Positions 1 to 8,900 of a stretch of 64,000 nt of DNA are shown in pieces. Source of the DNA: DAOQVR01 sp035341665 (GTDB taxonomy: Bacteria > Chloroflexota > Anaerolineae > JAAYZQ01). Where the stretch lies: NCBI GenBank assembly GCA_035341665.1, contig DAOQVR010000017.1:21275-85274 (forward strand), given 5' to 3'. A program made the position numbers and the translations under genes. The notes under the pieces are model-generated. The model had not been told where the DNA came from. It did not search any database and was given only the letters and a program-made list of their open reading frames with translations. Each line of letters starts with the position of its first letter. Positions within the stretch are counted from its first letter, which is position 1.

Positions 1-498
1 GGGGGCGTCGCTCGGGCAACCGAGTTTCGCGACAGCTTGAAGACGGACCAGCTCGCGATCGCCAGGGATGAGATGGCCATCGCATTCAAGCGCCGGACGG
101 CCAAGCGCGAGCCCACGTTCATTGACATGGTGGGTGACGTAGCCGGCCGGCCTGCGGTGATCTTTGATGACATGATCCAGTCAGGAGGCACGCTCCTGCA
201 GGTAGTGGACCGGCTGAAGGAGAGGGGAGCCACCGATGTGCACGCGGCAGCCGTCCACGCCGATTTCACAGTGGGCGCCCTGGAGAGGATCCAGAGCCAT
301 CCCGATCTCAAGACCCTCATCTTGTCCGACACGACGGCGACGGCGTTCGAGTCCGAATGGGGAAAGGTCAAGATAGTGACCTCAGCTCGTATCCTTGCCC
401 AGGCCATCTGGCGTGTCCACACCCAGCAAAGTGTCGGATGGATCTTCGACACACTGCGTGACCGGGGAGAGTTGCCGTCCTTGATGCAAGAAGCCTAG
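1..498 (+). CDS. Ribose-phosphate pyrophosphokinase-like protein, C-terminal part (cut by window edge)
   Basis: The frame is open from base 1, so the gene starts outside the window; 165 residues are visible. The first residues read GGVARA, matching the conserved GGVxRA segment of PRPP synthetases, followed by an FKRR stretch equivalent to their KRR region. Bases 166-190 encode DDMIQSGGT, the acidic PRPP-binding loop (DDxxxTGGT in the family, with Ser in place of Thr here). The C-terminus runs on with a helix-rich tail that ends at LMQEA. PRPP synthetase makes PRPP from ribose 5-phosphate and ATP in the cytoplasm. Because the N-terminal ATP-binding half is not visible, a paralogue or a phosphoribosyltransferase-like relative cannot be excluded. 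The convergent neighbour starts 26 bases beyond the stop codon. Confidence 0.75.
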   Translation, partial: GGVARATEFRDSLKTDQLAIARDEMAIAFKRRTAKREPTFIDMVGDVAGRPAVIFDDMIQSGGTLLQVVDRLKERGATDVHAAAVHADFTVGALERIQSHPDLKTLILSDTTATAFESEWGKVKIVTSARILAQAIWRVHTQQSVGWIFDTLRDRGELPSLMQEA

Positions 499-524
499 GC
501 GCCAGCCCTGGGCCTTCTCCCTGA

Positions 525-1838
525 TTAGTCTTCCTCTTCCGGAGTTGGCACTGCATGCCAGAGGAGTAGCAGCACCTTCAAAACCAGGAACAGGGCACCC
601 ACCAGCAGAATCGTGGTTGCCGCAATGGCAGCCAACCCGACCAGTTGTGCGTTGATCTGGCCGGGCCAGTCGGCGGCATAGCCTTGCGCCGGGAACAACC
701 CGGTGACTCCCTGGCCAACCGTGCCTCGATAGGAGCCACTCCCTGTGCCATTCCAGCCAAGGCCGGCGAGCCCATCGCCAAAGACGCCCGGCGCAAGCCC
801 ACCCAGCACGCCGCCCAGCACGCCGGCTGAGATTGCGCCGATGGGATCTTCGATGCGCAGTACCTTGTGCAGCAGGAAGCCTGTCAGAGGCACCAACAGG
901 CCAGCAGCGACGCCGGTGGCCAGGGCGGCCCATGGTGCGACAAACGGAGAAGCAGCTGCAAGGGCGATCACTGCGGTTACGGCGCCGCGCGCGGCGGCCA
1001 AGGAGTCGGCTGCCCCCGCTGTGAACCATGTGTAGAGACACGGCAACAGCGCGCCGCCGGCGGCTGCCAATGCCACATTCACCGCTGCTCGGGTGCTCGC
1101 CAGCTCGGTGTGGCTGCGAGCGGGGTCGGCACCAACCATCGCCATGGCGCCGAGGGCGACCGCGCCGGCACCCAACATCGCCAGTACCGGCAGGTGCACT
1201 GGCGGGAGAGCGGGCACCTCGCCTTCCGCCAGCGGCGGCAGGCGCCGCCCAAAGACCACGACGCCCAGGAGCGAGGCCAGTCCGCCCACCAGGGCGGCCG
1301 TGCTCAACCCGGTGGCGTCGATGTAACCGTGACCCATGCCCAGTGTCTCTCCAACGTGCATCAGCCAGCCGCCGCCCGAGGTCCAGTTGCCGACCAAGGG
1401 AAAGACCAACCCGCTGAGCAGGACACCCGTCAGTGCAGCCATCCAGCCTGGCACCCTGTCCCGGAGAGTGAGTAGGGGCAGGGCGACAGCTGTGATGGCA
1501 GAGGGCAGTATGGCCAGGTAGAGGCCGAAGGCCGCTGGGGTCGCGCCATCTCCCTGCAGGAAAAAGCCGCGCAGCCCGAGCACGCCCCAGTCCAGCTTCA
1601 GCGGTGAGGCCCATTCCCAGACCAGGCCCTCCAGCCCGGGCACGGAGGACGTGAGACCGACGCCTCCAGAATGGAAGGCGAAGCCGCAGGCCCACAGGCT
1701 GACGGCGGCGATGGCAGCTGCTCCGAGACCCGCCACGGCCGATTTGGCCGGCCGGCGCCCCGCGAGCCCCGCTACCAGGACGAGCAATAGACCGTATGGC
1801 ATTGACAGAGAAAGAACGGCGGACAGAGTGTTCGGCAT
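525..1838 (-). CDS. Divergent Amt/ammonium-transporter-family membrane protein lacking both pore histidines
   Basis: A 437-residue, very hydrophobic protein with about 10-11 membrane segments. The Amt framework is recognisable: a segment DATGLSTAALVGG aligns with the DFAGGTVVHINAA helix, and RIEDPIGAISAGVLGG aligns with the RVDDPCDVFGVHGVCG helix of E. coli AmtB. In both places the pore twin histidine is replaced (by Ala and Gly), so conventional ammonium conduction is doubtful. The C-terminus ends PTPEEED, shortly after where Amt cytosolic tails begin, and no PII gene is adjacent. Start ATG 1838 was chosen because AAGGAA precedes it by about nine bases; a longer frame to 1886 has no such site. 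The first bases overlap the divergent Mut7-C gene. Family membership is fairly secure; substrate is unknown. Confidence 0.75.
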   Translation of the reverse strand: MPNTLSAVLSLSMPYGLLLVLVAGLAGRRPAKSAVAGLGAAAIAAVSLWACGFAFHSGGVGLTSSVPGLEGLVWEWASPLKLDWGVLGLRGFFLQGDGATPAAFGLYLAILPSAITAVALPLLTLRDRVPGWMAALTGVLLSGLVFPLVGNWTSGGGWLMHVGETLGMGHGYIDATGLSTAALVGGLASLLGVVVFGRRLPPLAEGEVPALPPVHLPVLAMLGAGAVALGAMAMVGADPARSHTELASTRAAVNVALAAAGGALLPCLYTWFTAGAADSLAAARGAVTAVIALAAASPFVAPWAALATGVAAGLLVPLTGFLLHKVLRIEDPIGAISAGVLGGVLGGLAPGVFGDGLAGLGWNGTGSGSYRGTVGQGVTGLFPAQGYAADWPGQINAQLVGLAAIAATTILLVGALFLVLKVLLLLWHAVPTPEEED

Positions 1839-2317
1839 CGAAATCGGTTCCTTGTAGGTTCGCCGTGGATGGCATGCTTGGCACACTTGCCAAGTGGCTG
1901 CGCATCCTCGGCTATGATACCCTCTTTAACCCGGCCTGGACCGATCACCAGCTGGCGCGCCTGGCGAGGTCTGAAGGTCGCGTGTTATTGACTCGCGACC
2001 GGGAGCTTTCCCGGCGGCGCGGGTTCGGCTCCCTCCTCATCACGAGTGAAAGCCTGGATGAACAGATTCGCCAGGTCTTGGAGACCGTCCCGGGCACCGG
2101 GGAGGCAGGCATCGATGCCTGCGGACTTGCGTCGCGTTGCCCAGTGTGTAATGATGTGTTACAGGTGATCGACCGGGAGACGGCCTGTGCCCTGGTGCCG
2201 CCCTATGTGGCACAGACCCAGAAGTCGTTTTCGCAGTGCCCTGGCTGCCGGCGTGTCTATTGGCGCGGCACGCACTGGCAGCACATGCTGGAATACCTTG
2301 AACGGATTCGGCAATAG
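1796..2317 (+). CDS. Mut7-C RNase domain protein with zinc ribbon
   Basis: Up to 173 residues. The core begins with RFAVDGMLGTLAKWLRILGY, the typical opening of Mut7-C (PIN-like RNase) domains, followed by LLTRDREL, which carries the second acidic cluster. A C-terminal zinc ribbon is formed by CPVC and CPGC pairs. Such proteins are predicted cytoplasmic ribonucleases, possibly in RNA turnover. The start is uncertain: ATG 1796 lies inside the divergent Amt-like gene and has no clear ribosome-binding site, while homology begins only near base 1856. An in-frame TTG at 1802 is another option. The stop codon overlaps the Shine-Dalgarno of rsfS, so the two genes are probably co-transcribed and co-translated. 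Confidence 0.8.
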   Translation: MALTEKERRTECSASKSVPCRFAVDGMLGTLAKWLRILGYDTLFNPAWTDHQLARLARSEGRVLLTRDRELSRRRGFGSLLITSESLDEQIRQVLETVPGTGEAGIDACGLASRCPVCNDVLQVIDRETACALVPPYVAQTQKSFSQCPGCRRVYWRGTHWQHMLEYLERIRQ

Positions 2318-2329
2318 GAGGAACCCGAA

Positions 2330-2674
2330 CTGGAGTCACTAGAGCTTGCCCATACGATTGTGGACGCAATCTCCGAGCGATTTGGCTCGGACATCGTGCT
2401 GCTCGATATGCAGCAGGTCTCCCTGCTGGCTGACTACTTTGTCCTCTGCAACGCCGGCAGCACACCCCAAGTCCGGGCCATTCAGGAAGAGATCGGGGCC
2501 CAGGCTGCCAAGGCGGGCACCCGCTGTCTGCACGTGGAAGGAGAGCCCGAATCGGGCTGGGTACTCCTGGACTATGGCTCGATAGTGGTTCATATTTTCG
2601 ACCCGGAGCTCCGCGCCTACTATGACCTTGAGGGCCTATGGAGCAAGGCCCGCCTAGTCGTTCGCATCCAATGA
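2330..2674 (+). CDS. rsfS: Ribosomal silencing factor RsfS, probable CTG start
   Basis: RsfS (RsfA/DUF143) binds ribosomal protein uL14 and blocks subunit joining when nutrients are scarce. The 114-residue product shows the family's SLELAHTIVDAI opening, LLADYFVLC, STPQVRAI, HVEGEPESGWVLLDYG and VVHIFDPELRAYYDLEGLW. The first ATG/GTG-type codon in frame is GTG 2360, but using it would remove the conserved first helix. Homology starts exactly at CTG 2330 (Leu-Glu-Ser-Leu-Glu-Leu), and AGGAGG at 2316-2321 sits eight bases before that CTG, so a CTG start is favoured. The length then fits the family (about 105-120). It follows the Mut7-C gene by 12 bases. Function is secure; the start codon is inferred. 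Confidence 0.88.
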   Translation: MESLELAHTIVDAISERFGSDIVLLDMQQVSLLADYFVLCNAGSTPQVRAIQEEIGAQAAKAGTRCLHVEGEPESGWVLLDYGSIVVHIFDPELRAYYDLEGLWSKARLVVRIQ

Positions 2675-2685
2675 GCCTGTACCAG

Positions 2686-2737
2686 TATACTTCGGTGAGA
2701 GCCGGCGAGCAAACGCGAGCTCTCTTGGTCCGCCGAA
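2686..2737 (+). promoter_or_regulatory. Candidate -10 and structured leader of glnA
   Basis: TATACT at 2686-2691 is a good -10, but no strong -35 lies 16-18 bases upstream. Immediately downstream, TTCGGTG (2691-2697) can pair with CGCCGAA (2731-2737), and inside it GAGAGC (2697-2702) with GCTCTC (2719-2724). This gives a nested stem-loop ending about ten bases before the glnA Shine-Dalgarno AAGGAG (2748-2753). It does not match a riboswitch I recognise. Confidence 0.4.
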
Positions 2738-2761
2738 TATCACATGCAAAGGAGTTGCGCA

Positions 2762-4183
2762 ATGTTTCAGACCCTTGATCAGGCCAGGCAGTTCATCCAG
2801 GACCGCAGCGTGCGCATGGTGGATCTCAAGTACACCGATCTGTGGGGCCGCTGGCACCATGTCACCATCCCGTCTCGTGAGTTCACCTTTGACTTGACCC
2901 AGCAGGGCGTGGGATTCGATGCGTCGAGTGTCGGCCTCAAGCCGCTGAAGGCTGGTGACATGGTGATTGTCCCCGACCTGATGACCGGTTTCATGGATCC
3001 CTTCTGGGACGCCCCGACCCTCAGCTTCATCTGCTCGGCCAAGGAGGCCGACACCCGTGTCGACTTTCCTCGAGACCCGCGCAACATCGCCCGTCGGGCA
3101 GAAGCCTACCTCCAGGAAACAGGCATTGCCGAGGCCAGTTGCTGGGGACCCGAGTACGAGTTCTACATCTTTGACTCAGTCGCGTACGAAAACGAGGTTC
3201 ACCGCGTCGGCTACCGGCTCCAGTCCGCTGAAGGGGGCTGGAACAGCCCCACCGGCGGCCTCGGCTACTACATCCCCCTGCATGGGGGGTATCACGCCCA
3301 TCCGCCCCGCGACTCGCTGTACAACTTGCGCAGCGAGATGTGCCTGAACCTGGAGGCCATGGGGGCTCCTGTCAAGTACCATCACCACGAGGTCGGAGGG
3401 CCCGGCCAGGTTGAGATCGAGACCCCGATGATGGGCTTGCTGCAAAGCGGCGACGTCACGATGTTGGTCAAGTATGCCACCAAAATGACCGCCGCCAGCC
3501 ATAACCAGACGGTGACCTTCATGCCCAAGCCCCTCTTCGGCGAGGCCGGCAACGGCATGCACTTCCACCAGATGCTCACCCGCGGCGGACTCTCGCTCTT
3601 CTACGATCCGGCAGGCTATGCGGGACTAAGCCAGCTTGCCCTTCACTATATCGGCGGACTCCTGACCCACGGCGCTGCGCTCCTGGCCTTCACCAACCCG
3701 AGCACCAACTCCTTCCGGCGGCTGGTACCAGGGTACGAGGCGCCAGTCAATCTCTTTTTCTCCTTGGGCAACCGAAGCGCCGCAGTGCGTATCCCCAAGT
3801 ATGCCTGCACACCCACCGACCAGCGCTTCGAGTTCCGCCCTCCCGACGCGACCTGCAACGTCTATCTGGCCTTGGCTGCACAGCTCATGGCCGGCCTGGA
3901 TGGAATCCAGCGAAAGATAGATCCGATGCAGGCCGGCTTCGGGCCCTTCGACAGCAACGTCTTTACCTGGAGCGAAGCGGAGCGCCGCAAGATCAAGGGT
4001 CTCCCTTCCTCCCTGGACGAGGCACTGGCGGCACTCGCAGCCGACCACGGGTTCCTTCTTGCGGGCGGCGTCATGGATGAGCAGTTCATCCGAGACTGGA
4101 TCGACTTCAAGCTCACGCGCGAATACATGCAGGTGCGCGACCGGCCCCATCCCTACGAGATGGAGCTATACTTTGACGCCTAG
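2762..4183 (+). CDS. glnA: Glutamine synthetase, type I
   Basis: Makes glutamine from glutamate, ammonia and ATP in the cytoplasm. The 473-residue length matches GSI subunits. Visible landmarks are the N-terminal beta-grasp part with LKYTDLWGRWHHVTIP, the metal-binding GPEYEFYIFD, GQVEIE, GNGMHFHQ, the ATP/glutamate region NPSTNSFRRLVPGYEAPVN, RSAAVRIP and EFRPPDATCNVYLA. No NLYxLP adenylylation motif is seen near the C-terminus, where KGLPSSLDEAL stands instead, so this is more like the GSI-alpha type that is not adenylylated (inference). ATG 2762 is preferred over ATG 2744 because AAGGAG lies nine bases before it. hutU follows ten bases after the stop. Confidence 0.97.
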   Translation: MFQTLDQARQFIQDRSVRMVDLKYTDLWGRWHHVTIPSREFTFDLTQQGVGFDASSVGLKPLKAGDMVIVPDLMTGFMDPFWDAPTLSFICSAKEADTRVDFPRDPRNIARRAEAYLQETGIAEASCWGPEYEFYIFDSVAYENEVHRVGYRLQSAEGGWNSPTGGLGYYIPLHGGYHAHPPRDSLYNLRSEMCLNLEAMGAPVKYHHHEVGGPGQVEIETPMMGLLQSGDVTMLVKYATKMTAASHNQTVTFMPKPLFGEAGNGMHFHQMLTRGGLSLFYDPAGYAGLSQLALHYIGGLLTHGAALLAFTNPSTNSFRRLVPGYEAPVNLFFSLGNRSAAVRIPKYACTPTDQRFEFRPPDATCNVYLALAAQLMAGLDGIQRKIDPMQAGFGPFDSNVFTWSEAERRKIKGLPSSLDEALAALAADHGFLLAGGVMDEQFIRDWIDFKLTREYMQVRDRPHPYEMELYFDA

Positions 4184-4193
4184 GAGGCCTGGC

Positions 4194-5882
4194 ATGCCGG
4201 CTCGAGAAGTCCACCCTCCCCGAGGGACCCAGCTCACGTGCAAGAACTGGCTGATCGAAGCCCCCTTCCGCATGATCCAGCACAACCTGGATCCAGAGGT
4301 GGCGGGCGACCCGGCGCGCCTGATCGTATACGGGGGCAGGGGTCGCGCGGCGCGCAACTGGGAGTGCTTCGACGCCATCCTCGATGCTCTCCGCCGCCTG
4401 GAACCGGATGAGACCCTCTTGGTCCAGAGCGGCAAGCCGGTTGCCGTCTTTCGCACCCACGACGATGCGCCACGCGTCGTGATCGCCAACACCAACATCG
4501 TGCCTGCCTGGGCGACTCAGGCCAACTTCGACCGATGGGAGGCCGAAGGACTGATCATGTACGGCCAGATGACCGCTGGATCGTGGATATACATCGGCAC
4601 CCAGGGCATACTTCAGGGAACGTACGAGACCCTGGCCGCAGCTGCCCGGAAGCACTATGGGCCGGCGGCGAGCCTCCGCGGCAAGCTCGTGCTTACCGCC
4701 GGGCTGGGCGAAATGGGCGGAGCGCAGCCGCTCGCCGTCACCATGAATGACGGAGTGGCGCTCTGCGTCGAAATTGATCCGTGGCGGGCCCAACGCCGGC
4801 TGGACCACGGTTACCTTGACGTCGTGGTCGACAGCCTGGAAGAGGCAATGACCCTTGCTGAGGATGCTCGGCATCGTCAGCAGCCCAAGAGCATCGGCTT
4901 GTTGGGCAACGCTGCCGACATCCTGCCCGAGCTGGTGGTGCGCGGCATCATACCCGATATGGTGACCGACCAGACGTGCGCCCACGACCCGCTGATGTAC
5001 GTCCCCAACGGGCTGAGCCTGGAGGCAGCCGCTGAGCTGCGGCGCGCAGACCCCCGGGAGTACCAGCGGCGGTCCATGCAGGCCATGGCAGACCACTGCA
5101 AGGCAATGGTCGAGATGCAGCAGCACGGTGCCGTCGTCTTTGACTACGGCAACAACCTCCGCCAAATGGCGTTCAATGCGGGCTATCGCGACGTCAAGGT
5201 CGGTGGTGACCCCGCTGCGGACTGGGTCTATCCCGGTTTCGTGCCTGCCTACATCCGCCCCCTCTTCTGCGAGGGCCAGGGACCCTTCCGCTGGGTCGCG
5301 CTGTCGGGCGATCCCAACGACATCTATGAGACCGACCAGATCATCATGGACCTCTTCCCCGAGAAGGAGCACCTGGTGCGCTGGATCAAGATGGCGCGAC
5401 AGCGGGTCAAGTTCCAGGGACTGCCAAGCCGAATCTGCTGGTTGGGCTACGGCGAGCGCGACCGCGCCGGCCTCGCCTTCAACGATGCTGTGGCAAGCGG
5501 GCGGCTATCTGCCCCGATCGCCATCGGCCGCGATCATCTCGACTGCGGCTCCGTAGCAAGCCCGAACCGCGAGACCGAGGGCATGCGCGATGGTTCCGAC
5601 GCCATCGCCGATTGGCCGCTCCTGAACTTTGCCATGAACACCATCGGTGGAGCGACTTGGGTCAGCTACCATCACGGTGGCGGAGTTGGCATCGGGTACA
5701 GTCTTCATGCCGGACAGGTTATCGTAGCCGACGGGACGCCGGCAGCGGCGCGCCGTCTAGAGCGCGTCTTGACCTACGACCCCGGCATGGGCGTCGTTCG
5801 CCACGTCGACGCCGGATACCCCGAAGCAATTGCCTTTGCCCGCGAGCACGGTGTCCAAATCCCCATGCTCAGTGTTCAGTGA
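4194..5882 (+). CDS. hutU: Urocanate hydratase
   Basis: Converts urocanate to imidazolone propionate, the second step of histidine breakdown, using tightly bound NAD+. The 562-residue product has the hallmark stretches NTNIVPAWATQANFDRW, YGQMTAGSWIYIGTQG, LTAGLGEMGGAQPLA and FCEGQGPFRWVALSGD (the last around the catalytic cysteine), and NTIGGATWVSYHHGGGVG near the end. GGAGG overlaps the glnA stop codon and precedes ATG 4194 by seven bases, so glnA and hutU appear to form one operon. hutH, hutI and hutG are not in the window. A longer frame upstream inside glnA is only a shadow. Confidence 0.96.
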   Translation: MPAREVHPPRGTQLTCKNWLIEAPFRMIQHNLDPEVAGDPARLIVYGGRGRAARNWECFDAILDALRRLEPDETLLVQSGKPVAVFRTHDDAPRVVIANTNIVPAWATQANFDRWEAEGLIMYGQMTAGSWIYIGTQGILQGTYETLAAAARKHYGPAASLRGKLVLTAGLGEMGGAQPLAVTMNDGVALCVEIDPWRAQRRLDHGYLDVVVDSLEEAMTLAEDARHRQQPKSIGLLGNAADILPELVVRGIIPDMVTDQTCAHDPLMYVPNGLSLEAAAELRRADPREYQRRSMQAMADHCKAMVEMQQHGAVVFDYGNNLRQMAFNAGYRDVKVGGDPAADWVYPGFVPAYIRPLFCEGQGPFRWVALSGDPNDIYETDQIIMDLFPEKEHLVRWIKMARQRVKFQGLPSRICWLGYGERDRAGLAFNDAVASGRLSAPIAIGRDHLDCGSVASPNRETEGMRDGSDAIADWPLLNFAMNTIGGATWVSYHHGGGVGIGYSLHAGQVIVADGTPAAARRLERVLTYDPGMGVVRHVDAGYPEAIAFAREHGVQIPMLSVQ

Positions 5883-5929
5883 GAAACACTCCGTCCTGCA
5901 CCTTGCACATTGTGCATTCGGCCTTGTTC

Positions 5930-5938
5930 TGCTAGCAT
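5930..5938 (+). promoter_or_regulatory. Extended -10 just before the PBP start (possible leaderless transcript)
   Basis: TGC-TAGCAT ends six bases before ATG 5945, and no ribosome-binding site precedes that ATG. If this is the -10, transcription would begin at or next to the start codon. No good -35 is visible at 16-18 bases. The uvrC start has the same arrangement. Confidence 0.45.
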
Positions 5939-5944
5939 CTGGCC

Positions 5945-8900
5945 ATGAGAACTGAGCAGACGATTTGGCTGCTGCGGCAGCGCCGCGAGCGCCGGACGAG
6001 AAACAGGGGCGGCCCGGGCAAGGTTGCTGCGGGTGTCTTGGGCAGCCTTGCCGCCATTCTGCTCCTGGGCGCTGTGCTCACCGTTCTGGGTGCCGCCGGC
6101 ACCGCGGTGGGCGTCTACGCCTATTTCGCCCAGGACCTCCCCGACCCAAACGAGATCGTCACCGCCCAGGAAAAGTTCGAGACGACCAAGATCTACGACC
6201 GAACCGGTCAGACCCTGCTGATGGAAGTGATCGATCCACGCCGGGCCGACCGCGAAAAGGTGCCGATAGACCAGATCCCTCTCACACTGCGCCACGCCAC
6301 CGTCGCACTGGAGGACAAGACCTTCTACCAGAACATGGGGGTTGACCCCGCAGGCATCGCCCGTGCCTTTGTCTCGAACCTTCAGGGAAACCAGGTCCAG
6401 GGTGGTAGCTCTATCACCGTGCAGCTCGTCAAGAACATTCTGATCCCTGAGGAAGAGCGTTACGTTCTATCGTACAGCCGCAAGATCAAAGAGGCCATGC
6501 TGGCCGTCGAAATCTCCCGCCTCTACTCCAAAGACCAAATACTGGAGTGGTATCTGAACAGCAACGACTATGGCAACTGGGCGATCGGCGTGGAGGCGGC
6601 TGCACAGGCCTACTTTGGCAAGCACGCCCGCGACCTGGATCTGGCCGAGTGCGCCATGCTCGCGCCCATTCCACAGTACCCTGGCATGAATCCTGTCTAC
6701 AACCCGGAGCAGGCCAAGAAGCGGCAGGGCATCGCCCTCCAACGCATGGTGGAAGAGGGCTACGTCACCCAGACCGAGGCTGACGCAGCCTTTGCTCAGG
6801 AGCTGGATATCCACACCGCAACGCTCAAGCGCTACGACATCGTGGCCCCGCACTTTGCCATGTACGTCCGCAAGCAGCTGGTGGATATGTACGGCGAGCA
6901 GGTGCTTTACACGGACGGGCTGCGGGTCTACACCACCATCGACCTCGACATGCAGCGCATCGCCGACGAAGAGGCAAATGCACAGGTCAGAGCATTGCAG
7001 GAAGACAAGAAGGACGTCTCCAATGCCGCCGTTGTGGTTCTGCGTGCACGCACCGGCGAAATCCTGGCCATGACGGGCAGCATCGACTACTGGAACGAGG
7101 AGATTGACGGCAACGTAAACGTGGCCACCGCTCCACGCCAGCCCGGCTCTTCGTTCAAGCCTTTCGCGTACCTGACCGCCTTTCACCAGGGCTACACGGC
7201 GCAGGAGATGGTCATGGACGTGCACTCCTGCTTCGATGACTGGCCCAACCCACCCTACTGCCCTGAGAACTACGACCGCAAGTATCACGGCGCGCAGAGC
7301 TTCCGTACGGCCCTTGCCAGGTCCTACAACATCCCGGCTGTCAAGGTCCTCGACAAGGTCGGGGTGGACAACGTGATCCGCAATGCCCATGCGCTGGGCA
7401 TCAATACCCTCAACATGGACCTGGATTACTACGGCTTGAGTTTGGTCCTCGGTGGAGGCGAAGTCTGGCTGCTGGACATGGCGTACGCCTACAGCGTCTT
7501 TGCCAACGGCGGAGTGATGATGGGCCAGCCCACCAAGCTCCAGCAGCCTGGCTACCGGGAGCTGGACCCCGTGTCGGTCCTGCGCGTGGAGGATGCCACA
7601 GGGAAGGTGCTTTTCCAGTACGACCAACCCCAGGCGCGCGACATTGTCCTCTCAGACGGCAGCGCGCTGACACCGCAGGAGGCCTACCTCCTCACCGATG
7701 TCCTCTCCGACAACAACGCACGGGCTGCCGCTTTCGGCAGCAACAGCGTCCTCAAGCTCAGCCGACCCGCTGCAGTCAAGACCGGCACCACGACTGACTT
7801 CCGCGACACCTGGACCGTTGGCTACACTCCCCAGATCGTCACGGGCGTCTGGGTCGGCAACAACGACAACACCCCGATGGAGGGGGTCTCCAGCACGCAT
7901 GGCGCCGGTCCTCTCTGGCACAACGTCATGGAGCGCATCTACGGCGAGGGGCATGCGGCCCGCATCTTGGGCGAGGTTGCGCTCTCCTTTCCCGTTCCTG
8001 ACGGGCTTACCTCTGTGCAAGTCTGCTCTGTGTCGGGGCTTCTCCCCACCGAGTACGATCCGAAAAGGATCACGGCCACCTTCATCGCCGGTACCGAGCC
8101 CACCGAATACTGCAACGTTCATCACCTGGAGCGGGTGAACAAGTTCACTGGCAAGCTGGCCACCGTCTGCACCCCTCTCGATCAGGTGGAAGAGCGAGTC
8201 TACGAGATCTTCCCTCCCGAGGCCGCCGACTGGGTGCGCGAGCAAGGGATCCCGCAGCCTCCGACCCAGCGCGACGAGATCTATGGCTGCAGCCCCGAGA
8301 GCGGCGATGTGGTCGTCAGCACGCCCACGCTTGGGGGTCACGTGGCCGGCATCGTGGCCGTACGCGGCAATGCCCGGTCGGGCAATTTCGCACTCTACCG
8401 CCTTCGCTTCGGAGAAGGGCTCAACCCGTCCTCCTGGACGCAGATCGGGGGCGATCACTACAATCAGGTGACCGGCGATGTGCTCGAATTCTGGGACGTC
8501 CGCGGGCTTCGGGACGGCCTATACACCCTGGAGCTGGCCGTCGTCGATGGCAGCCAATGGACCAACACCTCGACCATCTATGTGACGGTGGACAATACCC
8601 CGCCTCAAGCCTACGTCGGCTACCCGTGGCCCGGCCGCGTCTATGTGATGGAAAAAGACGAGTGGGCCAATCTATACGCCGACGTCAGTGACAATGTCCT
8701 GATCGATCGCGTCGAGTTCTACCTCGATGACGAGCTGCTCGACTACAGCGTGGTAGAGCCCTACGGCATCAAGTGGGTCCTGACCATGCAGGATCTGAGG
8801 CCCAATCGCAACATGGCCCCGGTCTATGGCACCGAGACCATCACCAACCCTGATGGGACCGTCACCACCGTACCGATCACTGTCACGTGGGTCGAGGTGA

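Noticed and set aside
382..1905. 507-residue minus-strand frame over the Amt-like gene
   Set aside because: Arg/Gly/Pro-rich shadow; the other frame has membrane helices and Amt motifs.
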